This document shows, in pieces, positions 24,001 through 54,322 of a stretch of DNA of 64,000 nt (position 1 is the first letter of the stretch; every line of letters begins with the position of its first letter). The DNA comes from Paroedura picta (taxonomy: Eukaryota > Chordata > Lepidosauria > Squamata > Gekkonidae). The notes beneath the pieces are model-generated. The model had not been told where the DNA came from. It searched no databases and was given only the letters and a program-made list of their open reading frames with translations. Where the stretch lies: positions 20,358,001 to 20,422,000 of the forward strand of contig NC_135379.1 of NCBI RefSeq assembly GCF_049243985.1, read 5' to 3'. The translations under genes were made by a program, and so were the position numbers.

Positions 24001-27000
24001 ACCACTGCCGTAAAAGACCTGGGGGTCAGGTTACTGTATGGACTGCCTCCTCCCGTATTGTTAAAATCTGTCTCACAAGCTCTGCTCTCTGAGGCCCAGC
24101 CTCCACAGGTGAAGGAGGTGACAACCAGACAGAGCTTCTTCAGTAGTGGCACCTCACTACTGAAATGCTCTCCTCTCTTGAGGTCCACCTCTGCTTTAAA
24201 GAATACTCTCTTTAAAATACCAGGCCAAACTGTTTGGTTCCATTCAGGCTTTTAATGCTGAATTTTAATGAATAGATTTTAATGTTTTATTTTTATCATG
24301 TTGAATTTTGTAAGGTGTCTCAAGCAGGTTTCTAAAGCAGGTTTCTAAATGAATAAATAAAACAATGAGAGCCTTCAATAAAAAAAGTTTTACCTCACTG
24401 AACAAGGGCACATGAACAGGCTGCATTCCACCATACAGCCAAGTTTTGGAATTTATGCCACCGTAATATGGAGCAGGAATCAGATACCCATCTGCAACAA
24501 AAAAGCACAGTGAAGATTTCACAGAAACATGTTTGCCATCTGTTAAAAATTAGTACTAGGCACACATCAGACTATTACTTCCAAAATCTTTTAGTATGTG
24601 TTTATACTGTCTGAATGAGTGGTGCCAAAGAGCAGAGAAAGTATTGTTTGAGCCATAATTATGTGAAGTTTCAAAATCAATATTAGGATACATTTGACTC
24701 CCCCCCCCAAGCCTCCCAATATACAATTTCTTTTAATAATTATTTTTCTTTCTTACAGCTTGGTGTAGTGGTTAGTATTAGGCCTGTGCTGCAGGGAGGG
24801 GGGGAGACGGGAAGCGCAGGCACGCCGGTTGGCGCACAGTGAACCTGTGTGTGTGTGCTGACTGGCGCGCCAGCGTCTGTGCCTCCCCTCTTCCTCATGC
24901 TGCAGCACTGGCTGCTTCAGGCGGGAATGGCCACTTTGGACGCCGAAATGCCCAACCCTAGTTAGGAGCGTGGACTTCTAATCTGGCGAGCCGGGTTTGA
25001 TTTCCCGTTCTTCCACATGCAGCCAGCTGGGTGACCTTGGGCTCACCACAGCACTGATAAAGCTGCTCTGACTGAGCAGTAATATCAGGGCTCTCTCAGC
25101 CTCACATTCCTCCAAAGGTGTCTGTTAAGGGGAGAGGAAAGGGAAGGTGATTGTAAGCTGCTTTGAGACTCCTTTGGGTAGAAAAAAGCGGCATATAATA
25201 ACCAGCTCTTCTTCTTCTCAATTTATTATTTATGCAGACTTCACCATAACCCATAATAATTTGGGATGGGAGAGGCACAGAATATTTTTTAGATTTTATG
25301 AATTTCACATTAAGAAATTAGGAAATTTTCTTAAGGCATATTTTCAATAAGGCAAAAACATTGTCCAGCATGAAATTTGGCTATTATTCCCAGATAAGCA
25401 TAATAAAAAAGGAACTGCATTTTCATGAAAATACTGAAACATCAGATTCTATAATCCTAAACAGAATTACACCCTTCTGAGTCCATTAACTTTAATGAAT
25501 GTAACTCTGCATGCTACAATCCTATGAGGTCAGTTAGGCGGAGAGTTGAACTGTAAATTTCTTACCTCCAGGATCACACAACACAGTTGAAAGAGTAGCG
25601 AAGACCGCACAGCAGCCATTCATTACAATGATCTTATAAAAAAGATATCAAATTACAATTAGCAAGACTGCCAAACCACCAAAGCTCTGATTTTCTTTAA
25701 ACCTAAAACAAGTTTGCACATCCAGGTGTCGGTGATTCACACAACTTTTTAAAAAGGTGAGTCATTATATCATAAAACTCAAGCATTGTCTTTCCACCCC
25801 TACTTTTCATATGGATCCTATTGGTTGGAATCCAATCATTCTTGTATTCAGAATCCTTATAGGGGCCATTATATAAGCAAAATTAGGAAAGTGTATGTCA
25901 CTTAGACCAATAGAAAAATCCCTGATGTCATACTGTTTTCTAGTTCAGATTTTTTGAGCCTGCTTTCTAGTGGTAGTTTATTTTTACTTGGTATGTCACA
26001 AGCAAAGATGCCAGAGTCAATACAACCATTTCTGAGAAGGATACTGCACATGGCCTACTCACTTTACATACTGTGATAATCCACTAGCTAAATTTAGTAA
26101 ACAACTATTTCTTTAAAGTAAACAGAAGGAAACAGAAAAAAAGTGTTTCCAGGTGATTGTTTTAATGACTCTTAGCAAAAGAATTAGCCAGCAAGAATTA
26201 GCCAGCATTTATACTGGCATTTAACTGAGCCAGTTAGCAAAACAAATAAACAACTTCATAGCCTTATACAAGTTGATCTAAGCTCTCTGAAGGAAAATGG
26301 GACACACATAATTTTTTGTTTCTCTTTGGTACTTGCTATGTCTTAAGATTTAAAAAAAACATATTCATTATTATCAATTGTCTATAAAAATCCCATCAAT
26401 TTTCAGTATTGCAGAGTTTCAAAAAAAATGAGAAAAGTGACAATAACGCAAGTAAAGCTCCATAAACTGTCACAATATTAAACAGAAATAATACTTTGGT
26501 ACTTTACATGTTCTGGATCCAGTGCTGATGGAGCTTTTGCGTACTCAGTAAGAAACTTTGCAATTTCTTCTCTGAAGCTGAAGTGTAAAATCAATAAAAT
26601 TAATAGATAGTACCACATCACTGGCATTAAACAGTTCATAATCATAATAAAATATTTTAACAGAAAGGTGGGTGTGATTCTGTTTAGAGGAGTAGAACAC
26701 ACATTCTTGGCTGTAGTGATTTAAAAATTAAGAAACAGTGCTTATGCTAATGCTACATTTGGTAAAGAAAGAGAAACAGGCAAGTACCACATTGCGAATC
26801 TGCTCCTGGCATGGCTCAAGGCCAAACTAGATTCCCCCTCCCCCTGACGGTCAGGTCCAGGCTTTTGACCTGACCTTAAGAACATCGGTCACATGTCAAC
26901 AATGCCAGGAGCTCATTGCCCAATTTGTGAGTTTTGTAGCTGTCTTGGAGCCATATTTTAATAAATCTATCCATTTCCCAATAGCAAATGCATCCTGACT

Positions 27001-30000
27001 TGAACCCAGACTGTGGCATGGTGGGAGAAGAGGCTCCAGCCTTTATGCTGTGCTGTTTTCCTGACTAGAACTGACCCTCATTTCAGGTTAGGAAAACTGC
27101 ATGTCTTTTCTTCCACTGCACCATGGTCCCAATTTCCCTGAATTCTTAGGAAATTAGTTTGTGCATCCTGACATGTGACAGATGGTCTTATTTATTTAAT
27201 TTATACCCTGCCTTTCTCTACAACAGAGACCTAAAGCATCTTACACTGTTCTCTCTTCCTCCACACCACAACCCTATAAGTGGCTGAGAGTGTGTGATTG
27301 TCATTCAGTAAACTAGCTTTGCTATGACTTTTTTCTTTACACTGGTTCCTGGGATGCCTTTTTTCTGCATGCATAAATGGCATGTTTTTCTCTCCTCCCT
27401 GTGCTATCATACACCAATAGGTGAATAGAAAGCCCTTTTCTGTTTGTTGTCCCTCATCCACCAATGGGAGCTTGAGGCACTCCTTGTTCAGCTCAGCCCC
27501 TCCTACCTCTGCTATTACAACATTATACCAGCGGAAAGTCATTCTGTCATTCCCTCAGACGTATTTCAATCCACTCTCTAAGAGGAACAGTATACCTAAA
27601 AGGGGGAAAGGTGGTAGTGTTTGGCATTAAAAAGGCTGTAGTGTCCCAGCAGGAATTTCTTGTTGAAGTTCATGAACTACAATTCCCATGAGGGCCTCTG
27701 AGCAGCATACATCAGAGTAGCAGTCATGTGACATTGCAGCTGACCATAGCCTACCAATGAGCATCCAGTATAATGGAGGAAGTACCTTTCACTTGAGGAT
27801 TTGTCAGAGTAACTGTTTCAAATGTATAATTGTTTACTAGAGTCTACTATGGTGTACAAAAAAACACAGTTTCAGTGCACATGCATAAACGGGACTGTTT
27901 TTAAAAGGGGTGATTTAAAAGGGTAAGCAGATTGACTTCAGTGAACATTAGTAAGTGCATAATACCCTCTGTTCTTTGGCTTTAATTCTTTTTCATGGCT
28001 TTAAGTTAATATTGCAAAATGTAAAAAAAATAAAGATTACCAATGGTGTAAGTCACTTTCTAAACCCCAATAAAAAGTAAGACACAGTAAACCAAGCAAT
28101 AGGTGGTACCATAGTTGTCAAACAGCATTTTATCATTTTAGATGGATGTGGCACAACATTAATAGTATGAGAAATTGCACCCAAATATCATGATTTTGAA
28201 TTAATCATACCTTTTAATGCCCTGTGTATCGGAGTACTGCAGTAAATGAGGCTCAAGATAACTCATGTCAGGTTTTGTGAGCTGTTGATACATTTTAAAA
28301 GGCAATTAAGGACTTTTCCATTCATAGCTGGTTCTCATCAATTTATTCAAGAATTATTTCTTGGTGACAAAGGGTTCAAGTAATTAACCAGCTTTCAAAC
28401 AATCTTAAGCAGAGTTACACCCCCTGGCTTCAGTGACTTGGAATGGTTTAAGTATGCTCAGGACTGCACCATTGCATCTTCCCCTTCATCCTACTTGAAG
28501 ATTAACACGTGCATTATTGTACCATATGGTTCTACTCAGACTAGCAGGAGAGGCTGAGGAGAAAAATGTACCTCATTATTATATTGAACACAGGAATTCA
28601 TTACTGAATCAGTCGTCTAGAATGCATCACGGAATATATCCCCATGATCCTCCTTGACTTACACTGAATCATTGGTTATTAATGCAGCAGGTTCATTGTT
28701 GCATATTTAGCATTATTATACAACATTTTACTATTTCTTAACAAATCACAACCACATATGCAAATTATGATTCCCAAGGACTGTAACCTACACTATTTGA
28801 GTGTGTAGCCAAACTTACCCTTCCCTGTATTAAATCATAGCAAAGCTTGTTCTCACTTGTTCCAAAATTCAAAATGCCCTGGGAACAAAATAATGCATTA
28901 AATAGCTGCATTAATGTTATTCCACACCAACATGGAAAATCTTGATAATTTTACTGCTCACTCTCCTGGCTAGAAAACTAATGAATCAAAAGATAATGTA
29001 GAAATATGCTACTACAGTGAAACTGTTTTCCCACTTTATAAGCAAAGAAGCAACATTGTATACAGTCTTGAGGAGCAAAACTAAAATATAGTGCAAAAAG
29101 CAGTTGCATTTATCAACAGCAATCTACTACTGCATTTTAAAATCAATATATCCCATTAGCAATCTCTTCCCATTTTCTATGGACATCTTATGAATGCTTT
29201 CTTATGCAGGACTATAGTTTTATGCCCATACTCAATTCTTCCACAGCCTAGACTAACAGTGAGAAAAAGCTGTACAAGCAGTTTCCTCAGGAGGGGATTT
29301 CAGGTCAGGGAATAACGTCATCATCCTATTTGTGCAAACCAGACTGAACTACCTCTGCTTGGACTCAGGGTGGCACCGTGACCGTGGAGCACAGCTGGAA
29401 AGGATCAGTACTTCTGCCAGTGTTCTTTCACTGCCCCAAAATTCTGTCCTCCATAAAGCTTATTTACCTGGAAGCATCCTTTGCCCCTGACAACTGTAGC
29501 CACGCTTCAAAGCAGATGGATAGCTGCATATCCTTTTCCAATCTCTCAAGACCCGCTTAGCTCAGGGCTATTCCCCACATTTTCTCCCACACACACACAC
29601 ACAAAAAAAATTCCCTCCCACACCCCTTTCTTTATGTTTATTTTTCGAGAACATCCACATATTCCATTGTTTAAGAACCCCGACACTTTCCTAGCCAAAA
29701 ACATGTTATTTTTCAACACCGCTCTCCCTCCCTCCCCTCTGCAACATCTATCCTTAACTCGGGTCTTCCGTTTTACTACACTTCCCCAAACCATTCTGCA
29801 CTCCCCCCTCCCCACCCCAGAACTGTGCATCCACACGACCGATTTCCTTCCCTTCTGCCCCCCCCCCGGCCCCCCAAGCATCCCACACCAAAGTCCATTT
29901 TCATCCCTCCCATCCCTTCCTCGGGAGGCCACGCTCCAAGGGAGCCCGGGGGATACCCTGTGGCTACAGCTCATCCCCAGACTAGAGAGGTCAGCTCCCT

Positions 30001-30445
30001 GGCGAAAATGGATGCTTGGCAGGGTGGAGTCTGCGGCATTGCACGCCTCTAGCGTCCCTCCAGGCTCCATCCCCAAATCCCCAGCCGGGGTTTGGCACCC
30101 CGACAGCCCCCCCCCCCATCCCATCCCATCCCATCCCTGGCCGGTGCGAGGGGGAGCCAGGCAACCCCCAGACCCTGCCGCAGTTCCCGGGAACGCCCCG
30201 TAAAGCCCCAGTCGCCCGGCAGCATCCCTCTCTCTCTGCAGGCCGAGCGGGGTCCTCCGTGCGGGCCCGGAGAGGGGACGGGCGCCCCTCACCTGCGGGT
30301 TCCGCTCGGCGTCGAAGGGGTCCCTGATGTACATGTCGAAGCCCTTCTCCAGCAGCCCCCCCGCGCCGCCGGCGATGAGGGATCCCCGAGCCGAGAGCCC
30401 GCGGCGGCCGGCCGCCTCTCCCTCGAGCCCCGCGCTTTCGGCCAT
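12058..30445 (-). CDS. 1-aminocyclopropane-1-carboxylate synthase-like protein (14 coding exons)
   Basis: Exons, 5' to 3': 30293-30445, 28819-28878, 28211-28281, 26508-26577, 25566-25632, 24394-24491, 23627-23704, 20958-21058, 18804-18890, 17180-17225, 15345-15486, 14150-14292, 13305-13458, 12058-12239. All introns are GT-AG and phases agree: 483 aa, against about 501 in human ACCS. Fold-type I PLP motifs are present in order: NFGTSENKLC (55-64), PYYG, NPHNPLG (210-216), MDEIY (D241, Y244), FSKDFG with Schiff-base K277, GVRVG (R285), GWFRLVFS (R411). The phosphate-loop region reads NGCCAVFA where human ACCS has NGGASLFS. Animal family members are reported not to make ACC, so the substrate is unknown. 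The start is the first ATG in a CpG-rich exon; an upstream in-frame TTG is ignored. It is convergent with GATAD1 and co-directional with PEX1. I leave the symbol empty because orthology to ACCS versus a separate paralogue is unsettled. Confidence 0.93.
12596..12731. mobile_element. Palindromic hAT-like MITE, copy 4
   Basis: Full-length copy with intact termini (CAGGGGTAGTCAACC and GGTTGACTACCCCTG). Flanks ATACAGAT and ATATAGAT form a 7/8 target duplication. Both arms share the variant ATGTTCATGG/CCATGAACAT. It lies in the last intron of the ACCS-like gene. Confidence 0.93.
14825..15075. repeat. Probable old dispersed repeat (unclassified)
   Basis: The text GTTGCTAGCCTCCTGGTGGG followed by GCCTGGAAATCTCCTG matches a pattern I recall from many reptile genomes. 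Class and strand cannot be settled here. Intronic in the ACCS-like gene. Confidence 0.45.
18070..18447. mobile_element. hAT/Charlie-like non-autonomous element
   Basis: Terminal inverted repeats CAGTGGTTCTCAACC and GGTTGAGAACCACTG. Flanks CAATAGAG (18062-18069) and CATTAGAG (18448-18455) form a 7/8 8-bp target duplication. 378 bp, no transposase. The termini match Charlie-type hAT elements. Lies in an ACCS-like gene intron, between the exons at 17180 and 18804. Confidence 0.9.
19636..19702. repeat. Perfect 67-bp palindrome
   Basis: Arms of 33 bp (AGAATAATACAGATGCACTG onward) around a 1-bp centre with no mismatch. It does not match the MITE families here. The word GCATTCTAACTT occurs both before it (19583) and directly after it (19703), suggesting a fold-back or template-switch duplication. 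Intronic in the ACCS-like gene. Confidence 0.9.
19935..20160 (+). mobile_element. tRNA-derived SINE, variant copy
   Basis: Head TTGGTGTAGTGGTTGAGAGC with a tRNA-like B-box region, then GCCAGCTGGGTGACCTTGGG, and a diverged tail ending TGAGACTCCTTCAGGTAATA. The middle part differs from the copies at 41457 and 57312, so it may be another subfamily. Confidence 0.8.
20490..20542 (+). repeat. LINE/SINE tail with AAATA repeats
   Basis: GGAGGGCGGTATATAAGTAT followed by AAATA-type repeats, the usual end of L2-like reptile elements. Only the tail is present. A second such tail is at 43130-43187. Confidence 0.6.
22040..22120 (-). repeat. Unclassified squamate dispersed repeat, copy A
   Basis: Contains GCTGTGTTAGTCTATCTCTG and AATCCAGTAGCAACTTAAAG, matching a short repeat with the theme GTCCAGTAGCACCTTTAAGA. 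Relatives occur at 22290, 22795 and 54686. The strand label is arbitrary. Confidence 0.5.
22290..22345 (+). repeat. Unclassified squamate dispersed repeat, copy B
   Basis: GAGGTGCTACTGGACTCTTG is the reverse complement of the copy A theme. It lies in opposite orientation, about 200 bp away. Confidence 0.45.
22795..22862 (+). repeat. Unclassified squamate dispersed repeat, copy C
   Basis: Contains TTGTTGGTCTCTAAGGTTCT and ACTGGAC, same theme and orientation as copy B. Confidence 0.45.
23795..24360 (+). mobile_element. L2/CR1-like LINE 3' end relic, split by a MITE
   Basis: Resembles the C-terminal part of a non-LTR reverse transcriptase plus 3' UTR ending in AATAAATAAAA-like sequence. It is interrupted by the palindromic MITE at 23870-24007, so the LINE is older than the MITE insertion. 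Confidence 0.6.
23870..24007. mobile_element. Palindromic hAT-like MITE, copy 5 (nested in LINE)
   Basis: Left terminus CAGGGGTAGTCAATCTG; the right terminus is eroded (GGTTGGTTACCACTG). A perfect 8-bp target duplication CCGTAAAA lies at 23862-23869 and 24008-24015. Arms match the family with several private mismatches. Confidence 0.92.
24760..25218 (+). mobile_element. tRNA-derived SINE with CTT tail, interrupted
   Basis: The head TGGTGTAGTGGTTAG is followed by an unrelated GC-rich 185-bp insert (24776-24960). The SINE then resumes with GTTAGGAGCGTGGACTTCTA and runs to AACCAGCTCTTCTTCTTCT. The word GTTAG occurs on both sides of the insert. Confidence 0.85.
24776..24960. mobile_element. GC-rich insertion inside SINE (unclassified DNA element?)
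   Basis: A 185-bp segment flanked by GTTAG. Its ends show a weak inverted likeness: TAGGCCTGTGC near the left and, reversed, TAGGGTTGGGC at the right (8 of 11). This could be a small TTA-type (Harbinger-like) MITE, but the class is unproven. Confidence 0.5.
27185..27330 (-). repeat. Old SINE/LINE-tail relic
   Basis: TTTATACCCTGCCTTTCTC followed by GAGACCTAAAGCATCTTACA is the reverse complement of a common reptile element tail. Degraded; intronic in the ACCS-like gene. Confidence 0.45.
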
Positions 30446-30720
30446 CCCCTCCCGGGTCAAGCAGGGGGAAGCCGAGGGACGCCGCAGCCTTCCGCAGCCA
30501 AAGGAGGCGCAAGCGTCTTTCTTCGCGGCAGGATGGCGGGGCGGAAGGATATCAGAAAGGGCGCCGCTCTTGGCCGCCCCAGCCGCCTGCCTGATGGAGA
30601 TGGCTCTGGAGGCTTATGGCGCCCTCCGCCGCCTTCCCCCCCCCCTCAGGTGGCTTCACTGAGTTATGCTTGTAACTGAGGCGGCTGGCTTGGCTCTTCG
30701 TGGCCACGTTGGCAACAGGC
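29950..30720 (-). promoter_or_regulatory. CpG-rich promoter region of the ACCS-like gene
   Basis: GC- and CpG-rich block around coding exon 1 (30293-30445), with poly-C tracts and a YY1-like GATGGCGGGG at 30534. No TATA box seen. The opposite strand upstream holds no recognisable gene, so a bidirectional role is not supported. Confidence 0.7.
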
Positions 30721-30940
30721 GACGTTTTGGCCCGGGGGGGTGGAGGGGAAGAGACACCCAATAGGCCATGTAGATCTACCGCCACTGATTTAGCGGTTCA
30801 TTGGCCGGCACAAATGCAGAGGGGACTCCACTCTCTTGGTAAGCATCGCATCCAGTGCCAAAGGAGGTGAATTTTTAACACTCGGAGGCCTGCCCCCAAC
30901 CAGTCCCCCTATACAGGCACTATGCAACAACACATTGCCT

Positions 30941-31047
30941 TCTTTAGGATGCCTTGCTTTAGGATGCTAGGGCTAATCCTGCGTTGAGCAGGGGGTTGGA
31001 CTAGATGGCCTGTATGGCCCCTTCCAACTCTATGATTCTATGATTCT
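30941..31047 (+). mobile_element. CR1 LINE 3' terminus
   Basis: Matches the CR1 end, including GAGCAGGGGGTTGGACTAGA and the terminal ATTCTATG direct repeats. A longer relative lies at 45120-45367. Confidence 0.8.
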
Positions 31048-31680
31048 CAGAACCTGATAACTATTTCTCTTAACTTTGCAGGGAAGGGTGAAATGCTGGT
31101 GACTAAGAAGCAAGTCCCACTGGCCTCCGATGTGCTTACGGGTAAATATACCCAGGATGTACTGCACATATAGTTTTCATACCAAATTCTCAAGAGTATA
31201 ACTTGTTATGCAACAAACAAAAATTGGACCAAACAGGCATAAAATGAGAAAGCTTTGCAATAGCCAAGAAACCTTATATCATTTCCAGCTGGGTCAAGCT
31301 GGTCTGGTTTTTTTTAAAGATCCAAATCTGGTTTGGGAGGTCAGCCAAGGAGAGCATTGCTCTATGTAAATAGAGATGTGTGTGTAAATAGGGAGGTATG
31401 TCAAATTAGGATCTCAAAATATGATGAGCATAGTGCTGAAGTGATAACTAATACGTGATGGTGAAAATATAATTAAGGGCCACAATCACTGATAAAGATA
31501 AGGAAAACGGGATGTTTACCTGGGAACCCATTTTGATTATGTGTAATTGCTTTGGATGATTAAGAATATTTACTATTATTTGGACAACTAGAGGAAGAAA
31601 TTAAAGAATTCTTTATTGGATTTTGAATAACCTGGATAATTCCTATTTTTTCATGGGACTGTGTAAATAGGGAGTCATCT

Positions 31681-31962
31681 AAAGGTAAAGGTAAAGGTAT
31701 CCCCTGTGCAAGCACCGAGTCATGTCTGACCCTTGGGGTGACGCCCTCTAGCGTTTTCATGGCAGACTCAATACGGGGTGGTTTGCCAGTGCCTTCCCCA
31801 GTCATTACCGTTTACCCCCCAGCAAGCTGGGTACTCATTTTACCGACCTCGGAAGGATGGAAGGCTGAGTCAACCTTGAGCCGGCTGCTGGGATTGAACT
31901 CCCAACCTCATGGGCAAAGCTTTCAGGCGGCTGCCTTACCACTCTGCGCCACAAGAGGCTCA
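31681..31962 (-). mobile_element. Sauria-type SINE
   Basis: On the minus strand it begins with a tRNA-like head (GCCTCTTGTGGCGCAGAGTG), has a B-box-like region (GGGAGTTCAATCCC) and a BovB-like segment (AGGGTCAGACATGACTCGG), and ends in the ACCTTT repeats typical of Sauria SINEs. It looks near full length. Confidence 0.85.
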
Positions 31963-32214
31963 TTAGGGAGTCATCTAATAGCAAGCAAATACAGTGCATC
32001 ACTTGCACAATATCCTAAGGAATAAAAAAGTACTCCAGGAAAACCCATGTGGCTAAAAACTTCAAAGAAAAGATAATGGCTCTTCACTTTATGGTTATAC
32101 TTTATGGTTATAAAGACTGCACTACTGTACCAACAATGCAAGCATGCAACCATACTGTCCTTAATACAGGGATGAAGATAAAATCGTCACAGTTGAGAAG
32201 TTACATGATGACAG

Positions 32215-32300
32215 GTTAGAGAGTGTTGGACTGAGGAAAACTAGATTCAAATCCCCACTCTGCCACGGAAGCTTGCTGGGTAGCCTTGGGCCAGGGAATG
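32215..32300 (+). mobile_element. tRNA-SINE head fragment
   Basis: Contains GTTGGACTGAGGAAAACTAG followed by TTCAAATCCCCACTCTGCCA and GCCTTGGGCCAG. Only the head and part of the body remain. Confidence 0.55.
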
Positions 32301-32808
32301 CAATATTTGGTTGTCTGTGTGCAGGCAAAGGATAAAATACTATTTTCTGTTTAGAAGTGGTAGATATTTTTGAAACCTGTAGTTCCCTCCTTCAGATGAG
32401 GTTATTGAGAGAAGAAATGAAATATGATAAATCATATTATGTATTCAGATTTAGTCACATGATACAAAGTGATAGCCTGGAGAGTTGATTTAATGGCCAG
32501 CAGTTCTTTGATCGTACAGCTTTTGCACGAGAATTGCAAGAGAATGTAGTTTTTGGATTACTAGCATCTCATCTTTCACAATTTAAACACAAAATAGCCA
32601 ATATTATTCCAAACATTTTAATGTAGATTTGTAGGAAGACATAATTTGGAAACTAAAATTATGTAAAACATTTTGCAATGATTAAAAATTCAATGAAATG
32701 ATTTTTTAGAATTAACACAACCATGTTTAATAAGATTTAATCATGTAAACCTTCACTGCAAAAGTTACTTAGTGTTCATAATCACATTAATAGCAATTAA
32801 GCAAGTGT

Positions 32809-53985
<21,177 letters not shown>

Positions 53986-54322
53986 GGCCCCCGGGGCGGC
54001 TCAGACCCCCCCCAGCGCCCCTTCAACGCCGCCTCAGCCAGCCGCCTATTCGCCCGCGGGAACCGAGCGAATGAAAAGGGCCATTCTCTCGCCGGGACCG
54101 GCCGACCGCCGACCAATAGGGCGGCTCGGCCTCCCCATTGTCCTTTTCTGCCATTGGCTGGAAGGATTCGGCTCGGCGTTGCTTCCCGGCCAGCTTCTGG
54201 TTTCCTTTCGTCACAGAGCCGCGCCAATGGGAGAGCGGCCGTACAGTCCAGCTCCATGTGATTGGCTGACGTGAGGCGGAAGCGGGAGTGGCGGGACGCC
54301 GTTAAGGCGACGGCAAGCAAAG

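Larger units (their letters stand above)
30446..32808. other. Intergenic, ACCS-like 5' side to PEX1 3' side
   Basis: No coding exon seen. It holds the upstream part of the ACCS-like promoter, a CR1 3' end, a Sauria-type SINE, a SINE head fragment and presumably the PEX1 3' UTR (a reverse-strand AATAAA lies at 31612-31617). Confidence 0.6.

Noticed and set aside
29481-30679. Several overlapping open frames of 100-300 codons around the CpG-rich block
   Set aside because: Only the minus-strand stretch 30293-30445 is bounded by a start codon and a matching donor and joins in phase to conserved ACCS-like exons. The others are GC-driven shadows.
30446-30960. Divergent gene sharing the ACCS-like promoter
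   Set aside because: No plus-strand exon with a recognisable product was found to the right of the CpG block.
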